DNA of 64,000 nt, taken from the NCBI RefSeq assembly GCF_045679555.1, contig NC_092092.1:17684969-17748968 (forward strand), written 5' to 3'. A model generated the notes under the pieces. That model was not told the DNA's origin, did not search any database, and saw only the letters and a program-made list of their open reading frames with translations. Source of the stretch: Salvelinus alpinus. Lineage: Eukaryota > Chordata > Actinopteri > Salmoniformes > Salmonidae. Positions 1 to 11,798 of the stretch are shown in pieces. The position numbers and the translations under genes were made by a program. Position 1 is the stretch's first letter. Every line of letters begins with the position of its first letter.

Positions 1-533
1 TCAGAAATGTTTTATGATGAGTAATTAGGTATTTGACGTTGGTGTCTGTATTTACTCTGGCTACTCCCGTGCTATTTCTGACTGTAGCTGTGATGGTAGC
101 AGTAATGTAAAACTGATTTATAGCTCAAATATGCACATTTTTCGAACAAAACATAGATTTATTGTATAACATGTTACAAGACTGTCATTTGATGAAGTTG
201 TTTCTTGGTTAGTTTGGTTGGTTCTAGGTTAGTTAGGTTGGCTTTGTGCATGCTACCTACATGCTACCTGTGCTGTGAAAAATGTCTGTCCTTTTTTGTA
301 TTTGGTGGTGAGCTAACATAAATATACGTGGTGTTTTCGCTGTAAAACATTTTAAAAATCGGACATGTTGGCTGGATTCACAAGATGTTTATCTTTCAAA
401 TGCTGTATTGGACTTGTTAATGTGTGAAAGTTAAATATTTAAAAAAATATATATTTTGAATTTCGCGCCCTGCACTTGAGCTGGATGTTGTCATAAGTGT
501 ACCGGTGTCGGGCTTGCAGCCTGAAGAAGTTAA
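1..533 (+). repeat. 3' part of a TTAA-flanked repeat element
   Basis: The sequence matches the 3' half of the better-preserved copy at 11799-13562, including the GGCTGGATTCACAAGATG motif, the TTTCGAACAAAACATAG motif and the TTTGAATTTCGCGC run near the end. It finishes at GAAGAAGTTAA (TTAA at 530-533). The 5' part lies outside the window. No coding sequence is seen. Confidence 0.7.
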
Positions 534-584
534 TGGGAGCAGTGGTTAACACTTAAATAAAGTGCCATAGAATTCTGCGGCACC

Positions 585-1960
585 ATGCAAGCTTTTGAAG
601 CCCCCTGTGCAGATGTCATCACAGTACAGTACCCCTTGGATATTAAAAATAACACTGCATGGAATAAGTACAAAAATAAGCTCCTCAAGGACAATCTAGA
701 GACACTATTTGCTGACTGCTACAAAGAGGGGAATGTAAGCAACTTAATTTTCCACACATACCATCCCCTGGCATGGCACAGTGCTATAAGAGCACACTAC
801 CCCTATGTCAAGAGAGAGGGTATTGGCCCATGGTGGAAACTCAGACTACTAGACATCAAGCAGTTCCAGCAGGACTTTTACAGGATCAAAGAGAGAGCAT
901 AGCAGGAAAAGCTCTCTCTCTGTGACGACTCCCCCATCCTGAGTGAGTCTGATCACAACTCTTCAAACTGTCCTGCAGATGAGGATAGTCACCATCCCCA
1001 GCACTGAACACACCCAGGTCCCACAACTGCACTGCTCCTCTAGCATTGAGAGTGATAAATTCACCCCCCCCCCCCAACAAGACCCGGAGGGCTGAAGGTG
1101 GAGATGGACAGCTGTCTAAGAGAGCTGGCTGCACTTTGGACTGAGGTGAGAGAACTTAAGGAGAAGAAAGAGGAACACATGGCACAGCTAAATACGTTGA
1201 AGGAGGAGGGAGAGAAACACATGGCACAGCTAACAGCACTGAAGAAGGAGGTGAGAAAGATGAGGTGTTACAGAAAGCAGGACACTCCCTGAGAGAAGCC
1301 AGCAGAACAGCCCACCTCAAACCTGGACCACAACCTCAGCACCACAATGGGACAGACAACACAGGACCCACCAACCCAACATACCCCCCCCCTAACAGCC
1401 CCCTTGTCAGCTCCCCCAGTAGCCCTCCTGACAACCCCATCCATCCACTGAGGACACACAAAGCCAGAAATTGTGCTCCTCATTGACTCAAATGGCAAAT
1501 ACATTGAAGAGAATAAACTTTTTCCAAAACACAAAGTGGCTTAACTCTGGTGCCCAAACACTAGGCATGCTCTGGAGCTGTTGTCAGAGGACAGACTAGG
1601 GTCCCCCAGCCACATTATAATTCACACGGGCACAAACTACCTGAGGGCCCAGCAGGAAAGGGAGTGATTGAAAAAGCTTCTTCCACTTTCCCCAACGCAC
1701 AAGTGGTTATCTCCACCCTGCTACCACAAAAATATATTCACCTGTCACCATACAGCAGGTGAATGCAGGCATTTCCCGGGACTGTGCCTCAAAACCTAAT
1801 GTCTACCTGGCCCACCACTCTACCCTGGACTTGAACAGCCTTTATGACCAGGTCCACCTCTGCAAGGCAGCAATCCCAATATTTGCAGGACCCTGAAGGA
1901 CGTCACTCTCCCTGAAGCTCCAGCACCTCACACAGGACCAACAGAGCAACAGACACCCCG
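585..1960 (+). pseudogene. LINE ORF1 remnant: unknown N-terminal part, coiled coil, SGNH-like segment
   Basis: A 105-residue open segment (585-902) has no family I recognise. It is followed by a charged heptad-like segment (1098-1292, repeated HMAQL.. and LKKE motifs) typical of ORF1 coiled coils. A frame near 1545-1700 reads RHALELL...IIIHTGTN, which resembles the GTND block of SGNH hydrolases found in ORF1 of some CR1/L2-type LINEs. C-runs (1068-1077, 2156-2172) and stops break the frame. The assignment to ORF1 is an inference from order and the HTGTN motif. Confidence 0.5.
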
Positions 1961-2344
1961 CCCAGACCCACGAGACACCCTCCCAGACCTGCAAGACCCC
2001 TCCTGAAGGACCTGCACCGAGAGAACCCACACCAAGAGGACCTACACCCAGACCACAGCTTCACCAGACACACCCCAACCAGCTGAGACCACTCAAAACA
2101 AACCTTGGCCACACCCTATATAGGCCCCCCTAGATAAGACCTATGCCTCTTCTGCCCCCCCCCCCCCCCCCCATGCCCCCACGCCCCTGCAGCAAGGACC
2201 TCAACATGACAGCCGCACATATGACCAGGCAGTGAGCAGAGCAACAGGCCCAACCCCTACTAATGCACCCCCCCCCCCAAACTACTCTACTAAATAAGTC
2301 AAACCACAAACATTTTACATCTGGCTGGAAATTAATAAGGAAAT

Positions 2345-3473
2345 GATCTCAACAGAGAAAATGTCCTCATGTGTCTAGCTATATCTCCACAATAGAATCC
2401 CCATACTTTATTGATGACATCTTCTCCATCCTAGAGGGGGAGATCAACAATTTCCAGGCCCAGGGACATGTACTAGTCTGTGGCAACCTAAATCCCAGAA
2501 CTGGACAAGAACCTGACACTGTCAGCACACAGGGGGACAAACACCTACCTGGAGGTGACAGTATTCCCTCCCAAATATGCCCCCCTAGACACAACTATGA
2601 CAAAACAACCAACAAAAATGGGTCACAAGTTAACTCCTGCAGCTCTGTCGCACGCTGGGTCTGTACATAGTCAATGGTAGGCTTCGAGTAGACTCCTATG
2701 GTAGGTACACCTACAGCTCATCCCTTGGCAGTATTACTGTAGATTACTTCATCACTGACCTCAACCCAGAGTCTCTCAGAGCGTTCACAGTCAGCCCACT
2801 AACACCTATATCAGATCACAGCAAAATCACTGTCTACCTGAACAGAGCGATACTCAATCCTGAGGCATCAAAGCCAAAGGAATTGCACAATATTAAGAAA
2901 TGCTATAGATGGAAGAAAAGTAGTGTAGAAACCTACCAAAAAACAATTAGGCAACAACAAATTCAATCCCTTTTAGACAACTTCCTGGACAAAACATTTC
3001 ACTGTAATAGTGAAGGTGTAAACTTGGCAGTAGAAAGCCTAAACAGTATATTTGACCTTTCAGCTTCCCTATCAAATCAAAAAAATTCAAGCAGACAACC
3101 AAAGAAAATTAACAACAATGACAAATGGTTTGATGAAGAATGCAAAAACCTAAGAAAGAAATTGAGAAACCTATCCAAAAAAAACATAGAGACCCAGAAA
3201 ACCTGAATCTACGCCTACACTATGGTGAATCAGTAAAACAATACAAAAGTACACTACGGAAAAAGAAGGAATAGCACATCAGAAATCATCTCAATGTAAT
3301 TGAAGAATCCATGGAGTCTAATCACTTCTGGGAAAATTGGAACACACTAAATAAACAACAACAACATGAGGAGTTATCTATCCAAAACCACTTCTCCAAT
3401 CTTTTTGTCTCTATAACAAAGAACAAACAGCAAAAACATATACATGATCAATTACAAATCTTAGAATCAGCAA
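2345..3473 (+). pseudogene. LINE ORF2 remnant: APE endonuclease and linker
   Basis: Frame 2371-2670 contains HVLVCGNLNPRTG, matching the GDxNxRxG block of APE endonucleases. After a frameshift near 2650 the chain continues as YIVNGRLR...GRYTY...DYFITD and ends with ISDHS at about 2808-2822, the C-terminal SDH motif of the same domain. A further open segment (2883-3206) carries KWFDEECKNLRKKLR, typical of the linker before the reverse transcriptase. The reverse transcriptase is missing because the element is interrupted at 3474. Confidence 0.65.
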
Positions 3474-4550
3474 TTAACTTCTTATGGCTGCAGGGGCAGT
3501 ATTGAGTAGCTTGGATGAAAGGTGCCCAGAGGTGCCCAGAGTAAACTGCCTGCTCCTCAGTCCCAGTTGCTAATATATGCATATTATTATTAGTATTGGA
3601 TAGAAAACACCCTGAAGTTTCTAAAACTGTTTGAATGATGTCTGTGAGTATAACATAACTCATATGGCAGGCAAAAACCTGAGAAGAAATCCAAACAGGA
3701 AGTGGGAAATCTGAGGTTGGTCGATTTTCAACTCATCGCTTATCGAATACACAGTGGGATATGGATCAGTTTGCACTTCCTACGGCTTCCACTAGATGTC
3801 AACAGTCTGTACAACCTTGTCTGATGCCTCTACTGTGAAGTGGGGCCGAATGAGACAGGAATGAGTCAGGTCTGCCATGAGCTGACCATGCTCTGACCAT
3901 GCGCGTTCACATGAGAGGGAGCTCTGTTCCATCGCACATCTGAAGTCAATGGAATTCTCCGGTTGGAACGTTATTGAAGATTTATGTTAAAAACATCCTA
4001 AAGATTGATTCAATACATCATTTAACATGTTTCTACTGACTGTTACGGAACTTTTGGACATTTCGTCTGGTTTTAGTGAACGCGCTTCCTGACTTTGGAT
4101 TTGTTTACCAAACACGCTAACAAAAATTGCTATTTGGACATAAATGATGGACATTACCGAACAAAACAAACATTTCTTGTGGAAGTGGGAGTCCTGGGAG
4201 TGCATTCCGACGAAGATCAGCAAAGGTAAGTGAAGATTTATAATGCTATTTATGAGTTTTGTTGACTGCACAATTTGGTGGGTAACTGTATGGCTTCCTT
4301 TTGTGGCTGAACGCTGTTCTCAGATTATTGAATATTGTGCTTTTGCCGTAAAGCTTTTTGAAATCTGACACAGCGGTTGCATTAAGAACAAGTGTATCTT
4401 TAATTCTATGTAAAACATGTATCTTTCATCAAAGTTTATGATGAGTATTTATGTTATTTGACGTGACTCTCTGCAATTTCTCCGGATATTTTGGAGGCAT
4501 TTCTGAACATGGCGCCAATGTAAACTGAGGTTTTTGGATATAAATATGAA
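3474..4550 (+). repeat. TTAA-flanked element, 5' part, inserted in the LINE
   Basis: Begins TTAACTTCTTATGGCTGCAG at TTAA 3474-3477 and continues with family sequence (ATATATGCATATTATTATTA, AAACAGGAAGTGGGAAATCTG, ACATGGCGCCAATGTAAAC). It loses similarity near 4550 without a closing TTAA, so its 3' part is deleted. Short open segments inside it recur in other copies but are broken and probably non-coding. Confidence 0.65.
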
Positions 4551-4657
4551 CAACCAGTGAAGAACAAACACCATTGTAAATACAACCCATATTTATGTTA
4601 ATTTATAATCCTTTTTTTAACTTTAACTATTTGCACATCGTTACAGCACTGTATATA

Positions 4658-6270
4658 CAGTTGAAGTCGGAAGTTTACATACACCTTAGCCAAATACATT
4701 TAAACTCAGTGCTTCACAATTCTTGACATTTAATCCTAGTAAAAATTCCCTGTCTTAGGTCAGTTAGGATCACCACTTTATTTTAAGAATGTGAAATGTC
4801 AGAATAATAGTTCAGAGAATGATTTATTTCAGCTTTCATTTCTTTCATCACATTCCCAGTGGGTCAGAAGTTTACATACACTCAATAAGTATTTGGTAGC
4901 ATTGCCTTTAAATTGTTTAACTTGGGTCAAACGTTTCGGGTAGCCTTCCACAAGCTTCCGACAATAAGTTGGGTGAATTGTGGCCCATTCCTCCTGACAG
5001 AGCTGGTGTAACTGAGTCAGGTTTGTAGGCTTCCTTGCTCGCACACGCTTTTTCAGTTCTGTCCACACATTTTCTGTAGGATTGAGGTCAAGGCTTGTGA
5101 TGGCCACTCAAATACCTTGACTTTGTTGTCCTTAAGCCATTTTTCCACAACTTTGGAAGTATGCTTGGAAGTATGTCATTGTTCATTTGGAAGACCCATT
5201 TGCGACCAAGCTTTAACTTCCTGACTGATGTCTTGAGATGTTGCTTCAATATATCCACATCATTTTCCATCCTCATGATGCCGTCTATTTTGTGAATTGC
5301 ACCACTCCCTCCTGCAGCAAAGCACACCCACAACATGATGCTGCCACCGCTGTGCTTCACGGTTGGGATGGTGTTCTTCGGCTTGCAAGCCTCCCCCTTT
5401 TTCCTCCAAACATAACGATGGTTGGACATTATGGCCTAACAGTTCTGTTTTTGTTTCATCAGACCAGAGGACATTTCTCCAAAAAGTACAATCTTTGTCC
5501 CCATGTGCAGTTGCAAACCGTAGTCTGGCTTTTTAATGGAGGTTTAGGAGCAGTGGCGTCTTCCTTGCGTGGCAGCCTTTCAGGTTATGTCAATATAGGA
5601 CTCGTTTTACTGTGGATATAGATACTTTTGTACCTGTTTCCTCCAGCATCTTCACAAGGTCCTTTGCTGTTGTTCTGGGATTGATATGCACTTTTCGCAC
5701 CAAAGTGCATTCATCTCTTGGAGACAGAACGCATCCCGTGGTGTTTATACTTGCGTACTATTGGTTGTACAGATGAACGTGGTACCTTCAGGCGCTTGGG
5801 AATTGCTCCCAAGGATGAACCAGACTTCTGGAGGTCTACAATTTCTTTTCTGAGGTCTTGGCTAATTTCTTTTGATTTTTCCCATGATATCAAGCAAAGA
5901 GGCACTGAGTTTAAATGTAGACCTTGAAATACATCCACAGGTACACCTCCAATTGACTCAAATGATGTCAATTAGCCTATCAGAAGCTTCTAAAGCCATG
6001 ACGTCATTTTCTGGAATTTTCCAAGCTGTTTAAAGGCACATTCAACTTAGTGTATGTAAACTTCTGACCAACTGGAATTGTAATACAGTGAATTATAAGT
6101 GAAATAATCTCTGTAAAAAAAAAAAGGAAAAATTACTTGTGTCATGCACAAAGTAGATGTCCTAACCGCCTTGCCAAAACTATAGTTTGTTAACAAGAAA
6201 TTTGTGGAGTGGTTGAAAATGAGTTTTAATGACTCCAACCTAAATGTATGTAAACTTCCTACTTCAACTG
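4658..6270 (-). mobile_element. Tc1-like transposon fossil of the Sleeping Beauty lineage
   Basis: The element is flanked by TA (4656-4657, 6271-6272). Its left end CAGTTGAAGTCGGAAGTTTA and inverted right end CAGTTGAAGTAGGAAGTTTA are the known outer repeat of Sleeping Beauty-type salmonid transposons. Second, inner copies of the binding motif (AGAAGTTTACATACAC at about 4866 and its reverse complement at about 6050) give the IR/DR arrangement of this lineage. The length of 1613 bp is the usual full length. The transposase inside is broken. Confidence 0.93.
4829..5971 (-). pseudogene. Tc1 transposase pseudogene (Sleeping Beauty-like)
   Basis: Read on the minus strand, 5971-5711 gives the N-terminal paired-like DNA-binding region ([20 protein letters not shown]). 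5429-5088 gives the middle region (KHSGGSIMLWVCFAAGGSG) and 5107-4829 the C-terminal part (SLDLNPTENVWTELKKRV). The pieces lie in different frames with a gap between 5430 and 5710. The second catalytic aspartate region is degraded (QMNND), so no active protein can be made. Confidence 0.85.
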
Positions 6271-6339
6271 TAGACATAATATGACATTTGATATGTATTT
6301 AGTCTTTTGGAACTTTTGTGAGTGTAATATTTACTGTTC

Positions 6340-6726
6340 ACTTAATTTTGTTGGTACTTTTTACCCTTTTTCTCCCCAATTTTGTTATATCCAATTGGTA
6401 GTTACAGTCTTGTCTCATTGCTGCAACTCCTGTGAGGACTCGGGAGAGACGAAGGTTGAGAGCCATATGTCCTCCAAAACATGACCCCGCCAAGCCACAC
6501 TGCTTCTTGACACACTGCTCGCTTAACCCGGAAGCCAGCCGCACCAATGTGTCAGAGGAAACACTGTACAGTTGGCAACCAAAGCCAGCGTGCATGCGCC
6601 GGCTGCCACAAGGAGTCGCTAGGGAGCGATGCGACAAGGACATCCCAGTCGGCCAAACCCTCCCCTAACGACGCTGGGCCAATTGTGAGACGCCTCATGG
6701 GCCTCCCGGTCACGGCCGGCTGCAAC
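6340..6726. repeat. GC-rich SINE-like repeat
   Basis: This stretch is much richer in GC than its surroundings. It ends with GGGCCAATTGTGAGACGCC and CGGTCACGGCCGG, a domain also present (inverted) in the SINE at 62296-62524. It also carries CCTCCAAAACATGACCCCGC, a block I associate with dispersed salmonid repeats. No clear A and B boxes were identified, so the family is not assigned. Confidence 0.55.
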
Positions 6727-6834
6727 ATTTTGCGAGAGACAGTAGATGGAACCAGAGATGCATTACACAGAGGTTCCTGTAGGTATCCTCAGCCCGGTAC
6801 CAAGTCAATGTGCTGGGGTACGAGGTGTTGAGGT

Positions 6835-7370
6835 AATTGAGGTCTATGTACATGTACAGTAGGTAGGGGTGAAAGTGACTACGCAATCTGGATAGATAAT
6901 AAACAGAGTAGCAGCAGCGTGTGAAGAGTGTGAAAGTGTCTCTATGTGTGATTGTGTGTGCAGGTGGCGTCAATATGCATGTGTGTGTGTGTGAGCATGT
7001 GTGTGTGAGCATGTGTATGTGTGTGTGTTTTGGAGTGTCAGTGTAGTATGTGTGAGTGTGTGGGTAGAGTCCAGTGAGTGTGCATAGAGCCGGTGCAAGA
7101 GAGTCCGTGCATAAAAAAGGGTGTCAATGTAAATAGTCCGGGTAGCCATTTGATTAACTGTTCAGCAGTCTTATGGCTTGGGGGTAGAAGCTGTTCAGGA
7201 GCCTTTTGGTCCCAGACTTGGAACTCCGGTACCGCTTCTCGTGAGGTAGCAGAGATAACAGCCTATGACTTTGGTGGCTGGAATCTTTGACAATTTTTCA
7301 GGCCTTCCTCTGACACCGCCTGGTACAGAGGTCCTGGATGGCAGGGAATTTGGCCCCAGTGATGTTTATT
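6835..7370 (-). mobile_element. 3' tail of a Rex1/L2-type LINE
   Basis: Matches the 3' ends of the LINE copies at 20697-22607 and 44536-45690: GGTAGCCATTTGATTAACTG, GGGGGTAGAAGCTGTTCAGG, CCGGTACCGCTTC and TCTGACACCGCCTGGTA. The minus strand encodes the last residues of ORF2 (HRLF...PHGK..R-type) in broken form. A short (GT)n tract lies at about 6950-7062. Confidence 0.75.
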
Positions 7371-7535
7371 CCTTCCTTCACCTGTCCAATCATGATTACT
7401 TCAATGAAGGGAGAAAGCAATGATGCACATGATATTAGAACAGGGCCACTGTGTAAACGCAGGCAAAGAGTCTCAAAGTAGGAATGCTGATCTAGGATCA
7501 GTTCAGCATTTTAGAACATAATGAATTTATAATTA

Positions 7536-7728
7536 CAGTGGGGCAAAAAAGTATTTAGTCAGCCACCAATTGTGTAAGTTCTCCCACTTAAAAAGATGAG
7601 AGAGGCCTGTAATTTTCATCATAGGTACACTTCAACTATGACAGACAAAATGAGAAAAAAAATACAGAAAATCACATTGTAGGATTTTTTATGAATTTAT
7701 TTGCAAATTATGGTGGAAAATAAGTATT
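7536..7728. mobile_element. Tc1-like terminal inverted repeat, solo fragment
   Basis: After TA it begins CAGTGGGGCAAAAAAGTATT, followed by GCCACCAATTGTGTAAGTTC, a terminal sequence I recognise from a fish Tc1 family. Similarity ends near 7728, where a different repeat starts. Transposase and the other end are absent. Confidence 0.6.
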
Positions 7729-8040
7729 GGCCCATGTTGACTCAAATGCTTCCCACAGTTGTGTCAAGTTGGCTGGATGTCCTTTAGGTGGTGGACCAGT
7801 CTTGATACAAATGGGAAACTGTTGAGCGTGAAAAACCCAGCAGCGTTGCAATTCTTAACACAAACCAGTGTGCCTGGCACCAGTCACCCTATGAATGGAT
7901 CATATACACAATCCACGTCTTAATTTTCTCAAGGCTTGAAAATCCTTATTTAACCTTTCTCCCCCCTTCATATACATGGATTGAAGTGGATTTAAGAATG
8001 GACATCATTAAGGGATCATAGCTTTCACCTGGATTCACCT
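7729..8040. mobile_element. Fragment of a non-autonomous DNA element
   Basis: This is an inverted, partial copy of the element at 31474-31976. Shared blocks include CCACAGTTGTGTCAAGTTGG, CTGGCACCAGTCACCCTATG and CTTTCACCTGGATTCACCT. It lacks one end. Confidence 0.7.
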
Positions 8041-8499
8041 GCAAACGTGAAAAAAGTAGGCCTATAATGAAGCCTGGCCCTAAATTTCAGGTGATTTTGG
8101 GTAACAGCGGGAGAACCGTTAGGGTTAGAATCACAATTCGACCTCAGGAATGTTCCTGAGGTCCTCCCGATCTGTGCAAGCCTAACCTTGACCATGTGGC
8201 ATTAACCCTTAACAGTGAAAAGAAGGTGTTTACATCAAACAGTTTGCAATGACTTCTCTCCCCATAGGAATACATTGCCTGCTCCCCTAAATTCAACCTG
8301 AAGCCTATGTGGGTTATGAATGCCTTATGAACTTGTCTTCGATGACAATTCATCAGGCCACTATGAGGTCTACCTGTGTTGATCCTAAGCTTCCTGGAGC
8401 AACCGGAAGTGGTTAAAATCACCTTAAATGTGTTTTAATGTACCAAACCTGCAGTTTGTGAAAATCACTGCATTCAACCCTGTGTAAATCAGTCAATTC
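8041..8499. other. Unclassified sequence, no gene
   Basis: About 460 bp without a supported gene. The block GTTCCTGAGGTCC and phrases such as CCGGAAGTG resemble the unclassified repeat at 13563-15242, but no ends or coding region are visible. Confidence 0.4.
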
Positions 8500-9369
8500 T
8501 TAACTTCTTTATGATAGGGGGCAGCATTTTCACTTTTGGATGAATTGCGTGCCCATAGTGAACTGCCACCTACTCTGTCCCAGATGCTAATATATGCATA
8601 TTATTACTATTGTATATAAAACACTCTGAAGTTTCTAAAACTTCAGTATAACAGAACTCATACGGCATGCAAAAACCTGAGAAAAAATCCAAACAGGAAG
8701 TGAGAATTCTGAGACTGGTCAATGTTCAACTCATCGCCGATTCAATTCCCTGTAAGATATGGATCTGTTTGCACTTCCTACGCCTTCCACTAGATGCCAA
8801 CAGTCTGTAGAACGTGGAATGAAGCTTATGCTGTGTTGTGGGGCCGGATGGGAGGGGAATGAGTCAGTAGTCTGGCAGATTGCCAGTTCCTGGTCATGCG
8901 CTTTCCTCATGATATCGCCTTGCGTTCCATAACTTCTACAGACATGAAGGAATGCTCCGGTTGGAACGTTATTGGATAAATATGACAACAATATCCTGAA
9001 GATTGATTCTCTACGTAGTTTGACCTGTTTATTCGACCTGTTATATAACCTTTTGAAGTTTTCGTCCGAGTTCGCCTGCATTTGCGCGAGCGTTTGGACA
9101 TGTGCACTAAACATGCTAGCAAAAGTAGCTACTTAGACATAAGTAATGGACATTATCGAACAAAACAACGATTTATTGCGGAACTAGGATTCCTGGGAGT
9201 GCATTCTGATGAAGATGATCAAAGGTAAGGGAATATTTATGATGAAATTTCGTATTTCTGTTGACTCCAACATGGCGGAGAAATGTTGTTATGTTTGAGC
9301 GCCGTCTCAGATTATTGCATGGTGTGCTTTTTACGTAAAGTTTTGTTGAAATCTGACACAGCGGTTGCA
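8500..9369 (+). repeat. TTAA-flanked element, 5' part
   Basis: Starts TTAACTTCTTTATGATAGGG at 8500 and follows the family consensus to GACACAGCGGTTGCATTAA. At that TTAA (9370-9373) another member of the same family begins, so this copy is interrupted or truncated by its own relative. Confidence 0.75.
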
Positions 9370-11788
9370 TTAACTTCTTAGCGCTAGGGGTCAGATTTGT
9401 TTATTTAAAAAAAAAAAATGTGCCCAACGTAAATGGACATTTTCTCTGGCCCAGATCGTAGAATATGCATATAATTTACAGATTAGGATAGAAAACACTC
9501 CACAGTTTCCAAAACTGTCAAAATATTGTCTGTGAGTATAACAATACTTATTCTGCAAGCGAAAACCTGAGAAAATGTAACCCGGAAGTGATATAAAAAA
9601 TAAAAAAAAATCTGTGTTCCCTGGCCCGTCTAACCTCCATTTAAAGGGGTATCAACCAGATTCCTTTTCCAATGGCTTCCCCAGGCTGTGACCAGGCTTT
9701 AGACATAGTTTCAGGCTTTTATTTTGAAAAATGAGCGAGTTTTTTCAAAAGTAGTCAGGTGTCCTCTGAATATTTCCTGCGCACGAGAGAGGGGCACCCC
9801 ATTTTCCTTTTGTCTCTTAATGAATAGGTTATGGTCCGGGTGAAATATTATCGATTATGTTTGTTAAAAACAACCTGAGGATTGATTATAAAAAACATTT
9901 GCCATGTTTCTACGACCATTACGGATACTTTTTGGAATTTGTCGAACGGAACACGGCTTTGATTTTCTGAACATAATGCGCAACCCAAATGGCGTTTTTT
10001 TGTGATAAAAGTAATATTTATCGAACAAAAATAACATTTGTTGTGTAATTGGGAGTCTCGTGAGTGGAAACATCCGAAGATTATCAAAGGTAAGCGATTA
10101 ATTTCATTACTTTTCTGACTTTCGTGACCAAGCTAACCAAGCTAATATAAGGCTAACTGTTGTAGCATTGAAAGCTACACTCACAAAAGCTTGGATTTCT
10201 TTCGCTGTAAAGTATATTTTCAAAATCTGACACGATAGGTGGATTAAGAACAAGTGTATCTTTAATTATATGTAAAACATGTATCTTTCATCAAAGTTTA
10301 TGATGAGTATTTCTGTTATTTGATGTGGCTCTCTGCAATTTCTCCGGATATTTTGGAGGCATTTCTTAACATGGCGCCAATGTAAACCGAGATTTGTGGA
10401 TATAAATATGCACATTATCGAACAAAACATAAAAGTATTGTGTAACATGATGTCCTATGAGTGTCATCTGATGAAGATCATCAAAGGTTAGTGATTCATT
10501 TTATCTCTATTTCTGCTTTTTGTGACTACTATCCTTTGCTGGGAAAATGGCTGTGCTTTTCTGTGGCTATGTACTGAGCTAACAAAATCGTTTGGTGTGC
10601 TTTTGCCGTAAATCCTTTTTGAAATCAGACACGTTGGCTGGATTCACAACATGTGTAGCTTTAATTTGGTGTCTTTCATGTGTGATTTCATGGAAGATTG
10701 ATTTTTATAGTCCTATATCCTTCCTGTTTGGCCCTGTCCGGGGGTATCATCGGATGGGGCCACAGTGTCTCCTGACCCCTCCTGTCTCAGCCTCCAGTAT
10801 TTATGCTGCAGTAGTTTATGTGTCGGGGGGCTAGGGTCAGTTGGTTATACCTGGAGTACTTCTCCTATCTTATCCAGTGTCCTGTGTGAATTTAAGTATG
10901 CTCTCTCTAATTCTCTCGTTCTCTCTTTCTTTCTCTCTCTCGGAGAACCTGAGCCCTAGGACCATACGTCACGGCAAACCGGGCATGATGACTCCTTGCT
11001 GTCCCCAGTCCACCTGGCCTTGCTGCTGTTCCAGTTTCAACTGTTCTGCCTGCTGTTATGGAACCCCTACCTGTTCAACTCTTAATGATCGGCTATGAAA
11101 AGCCAACTGACTTTTATTCCTGATTATTATTTGACCATGCTTGTCATTTATGAACATTTTGAAAATCTTGGCTCTCTCTAATTCTCTCTTTCTCTCTCTC
11201 TTTCTCTCTCTCGGAGGACCTGAGCCCTGGGACCGTGCGTCGGGGCTGCCGGGCGTGATGGCTCCTTGCTGTCCCCAGTCCACATGGCCTTGCTGCTATT
11301 CCAGTTTCAGCTGTTCTGCCTGCGGTTATGGAACCGCCACCTGTCCCGGACCAGCTATTTTCAACTCTTGATGATCGGCTATGAAAAGCCAACTGAAAAT
11401 TATTCATGATTATTATTTGACCATGCTTGTCACTTATGAACATTTTGAACATCTTGGTATAGTTCTGTTATAATCTCCACCCAGCACAGCCAGAAGAGGA
11501 CTGGCCACCCCTCATAGCCTGGTTCCTCTCTAGGTTTCTTCCTAGGTTTTGGCCTTTCTAGGGAGTTTTTCCTAGCCACCGTGCTTCTACACCTGCATTG
11601 CTTGCTGTTTGGGGTTTTAGGCTGGGTGTCTGTACAGCACTTCGAGATATTAGCTGATGTACGAAGGGCTATATAAAATAAACTTGATTTGATTTGATAT
11701 AGTAATATATTTGAATTTGGCGCGCTACATTTTTTCTGGCTTTTGGCCAAGTGGGACGCTACCGTCCCACATATCCCAGAGAAGTTAA
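9370..11788 (+). repeat. TTAA-flanked element with internal insertion
   Basis: Begins TTAACTTCTTAGCGCTAGGG at 9370 and ends ATATCCCAGAGAAGTTAA at 11771-11788. The last 18 bases are the inverse of the family start (TTAACTTCTTTGGGATA), so terminal inverted repeats and TTAA ends are both visible. A separate repeat (10714-11698) sits within it. No transposase is present. TTAA ends suggest a piggyBac-like or similar non-autonomous element (inference). Confidence 0.75.
10714..11698 (+). repeat. Inserted dispersed repeat with internal tandem duplication
   Basis: Ends with GAAGGGCTATATAAAATAAA and a short GATTT repeat tail, as in a retroposed element. A block of about 290 bp occurs twice in tandem (about 10875-11160 and 11165-11455). 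Both copies carry a CT-rich tract, GAGAACCTGAGCCC or GAGGACCTGAGCCC, CTTGCTGTCCCCAGTCCAC and GATCGGCTATGAAAAGCCAA. The family is not assigned. Confidence 0.65.
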
Positions 11789-11798
11789 CGTAAAGACT

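Larger units (their letters stand above)
534..3473 (+). mobile_element. APE-type non-LTR retrotransposon (LINE), broken, interrupted at 3474
   Basis: Translated fragments in several frames follow the order of a two-ORF LINE: a coiled-coil segment (1098-1292), an SGNH/esterase-like segment (about 1500-1900), then an APE endonuclease (about 2345-2880) and the linker before reverse transcriptase (2883-3470). Many frameshifts and stops show it is dead. The body stops at TTAA (3474) where a TTAA element begins. AT-rich LINE-3'UTR-like sequence reappears at about 4560-4657 and 6271-6340, so the 3' tail may lie beyond the nested insertions. The clade (CR1/L2-like or other) cannot be fixed by eye. 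Confidence 0.7.

Noticed and set aside
9848..10087. Cysteine-rich ORF in TTAA elements (relatives at 3987-4271)
   Set aside because: Short, poorly conserved and broken in other copies; explained by shared repeat ancestry.
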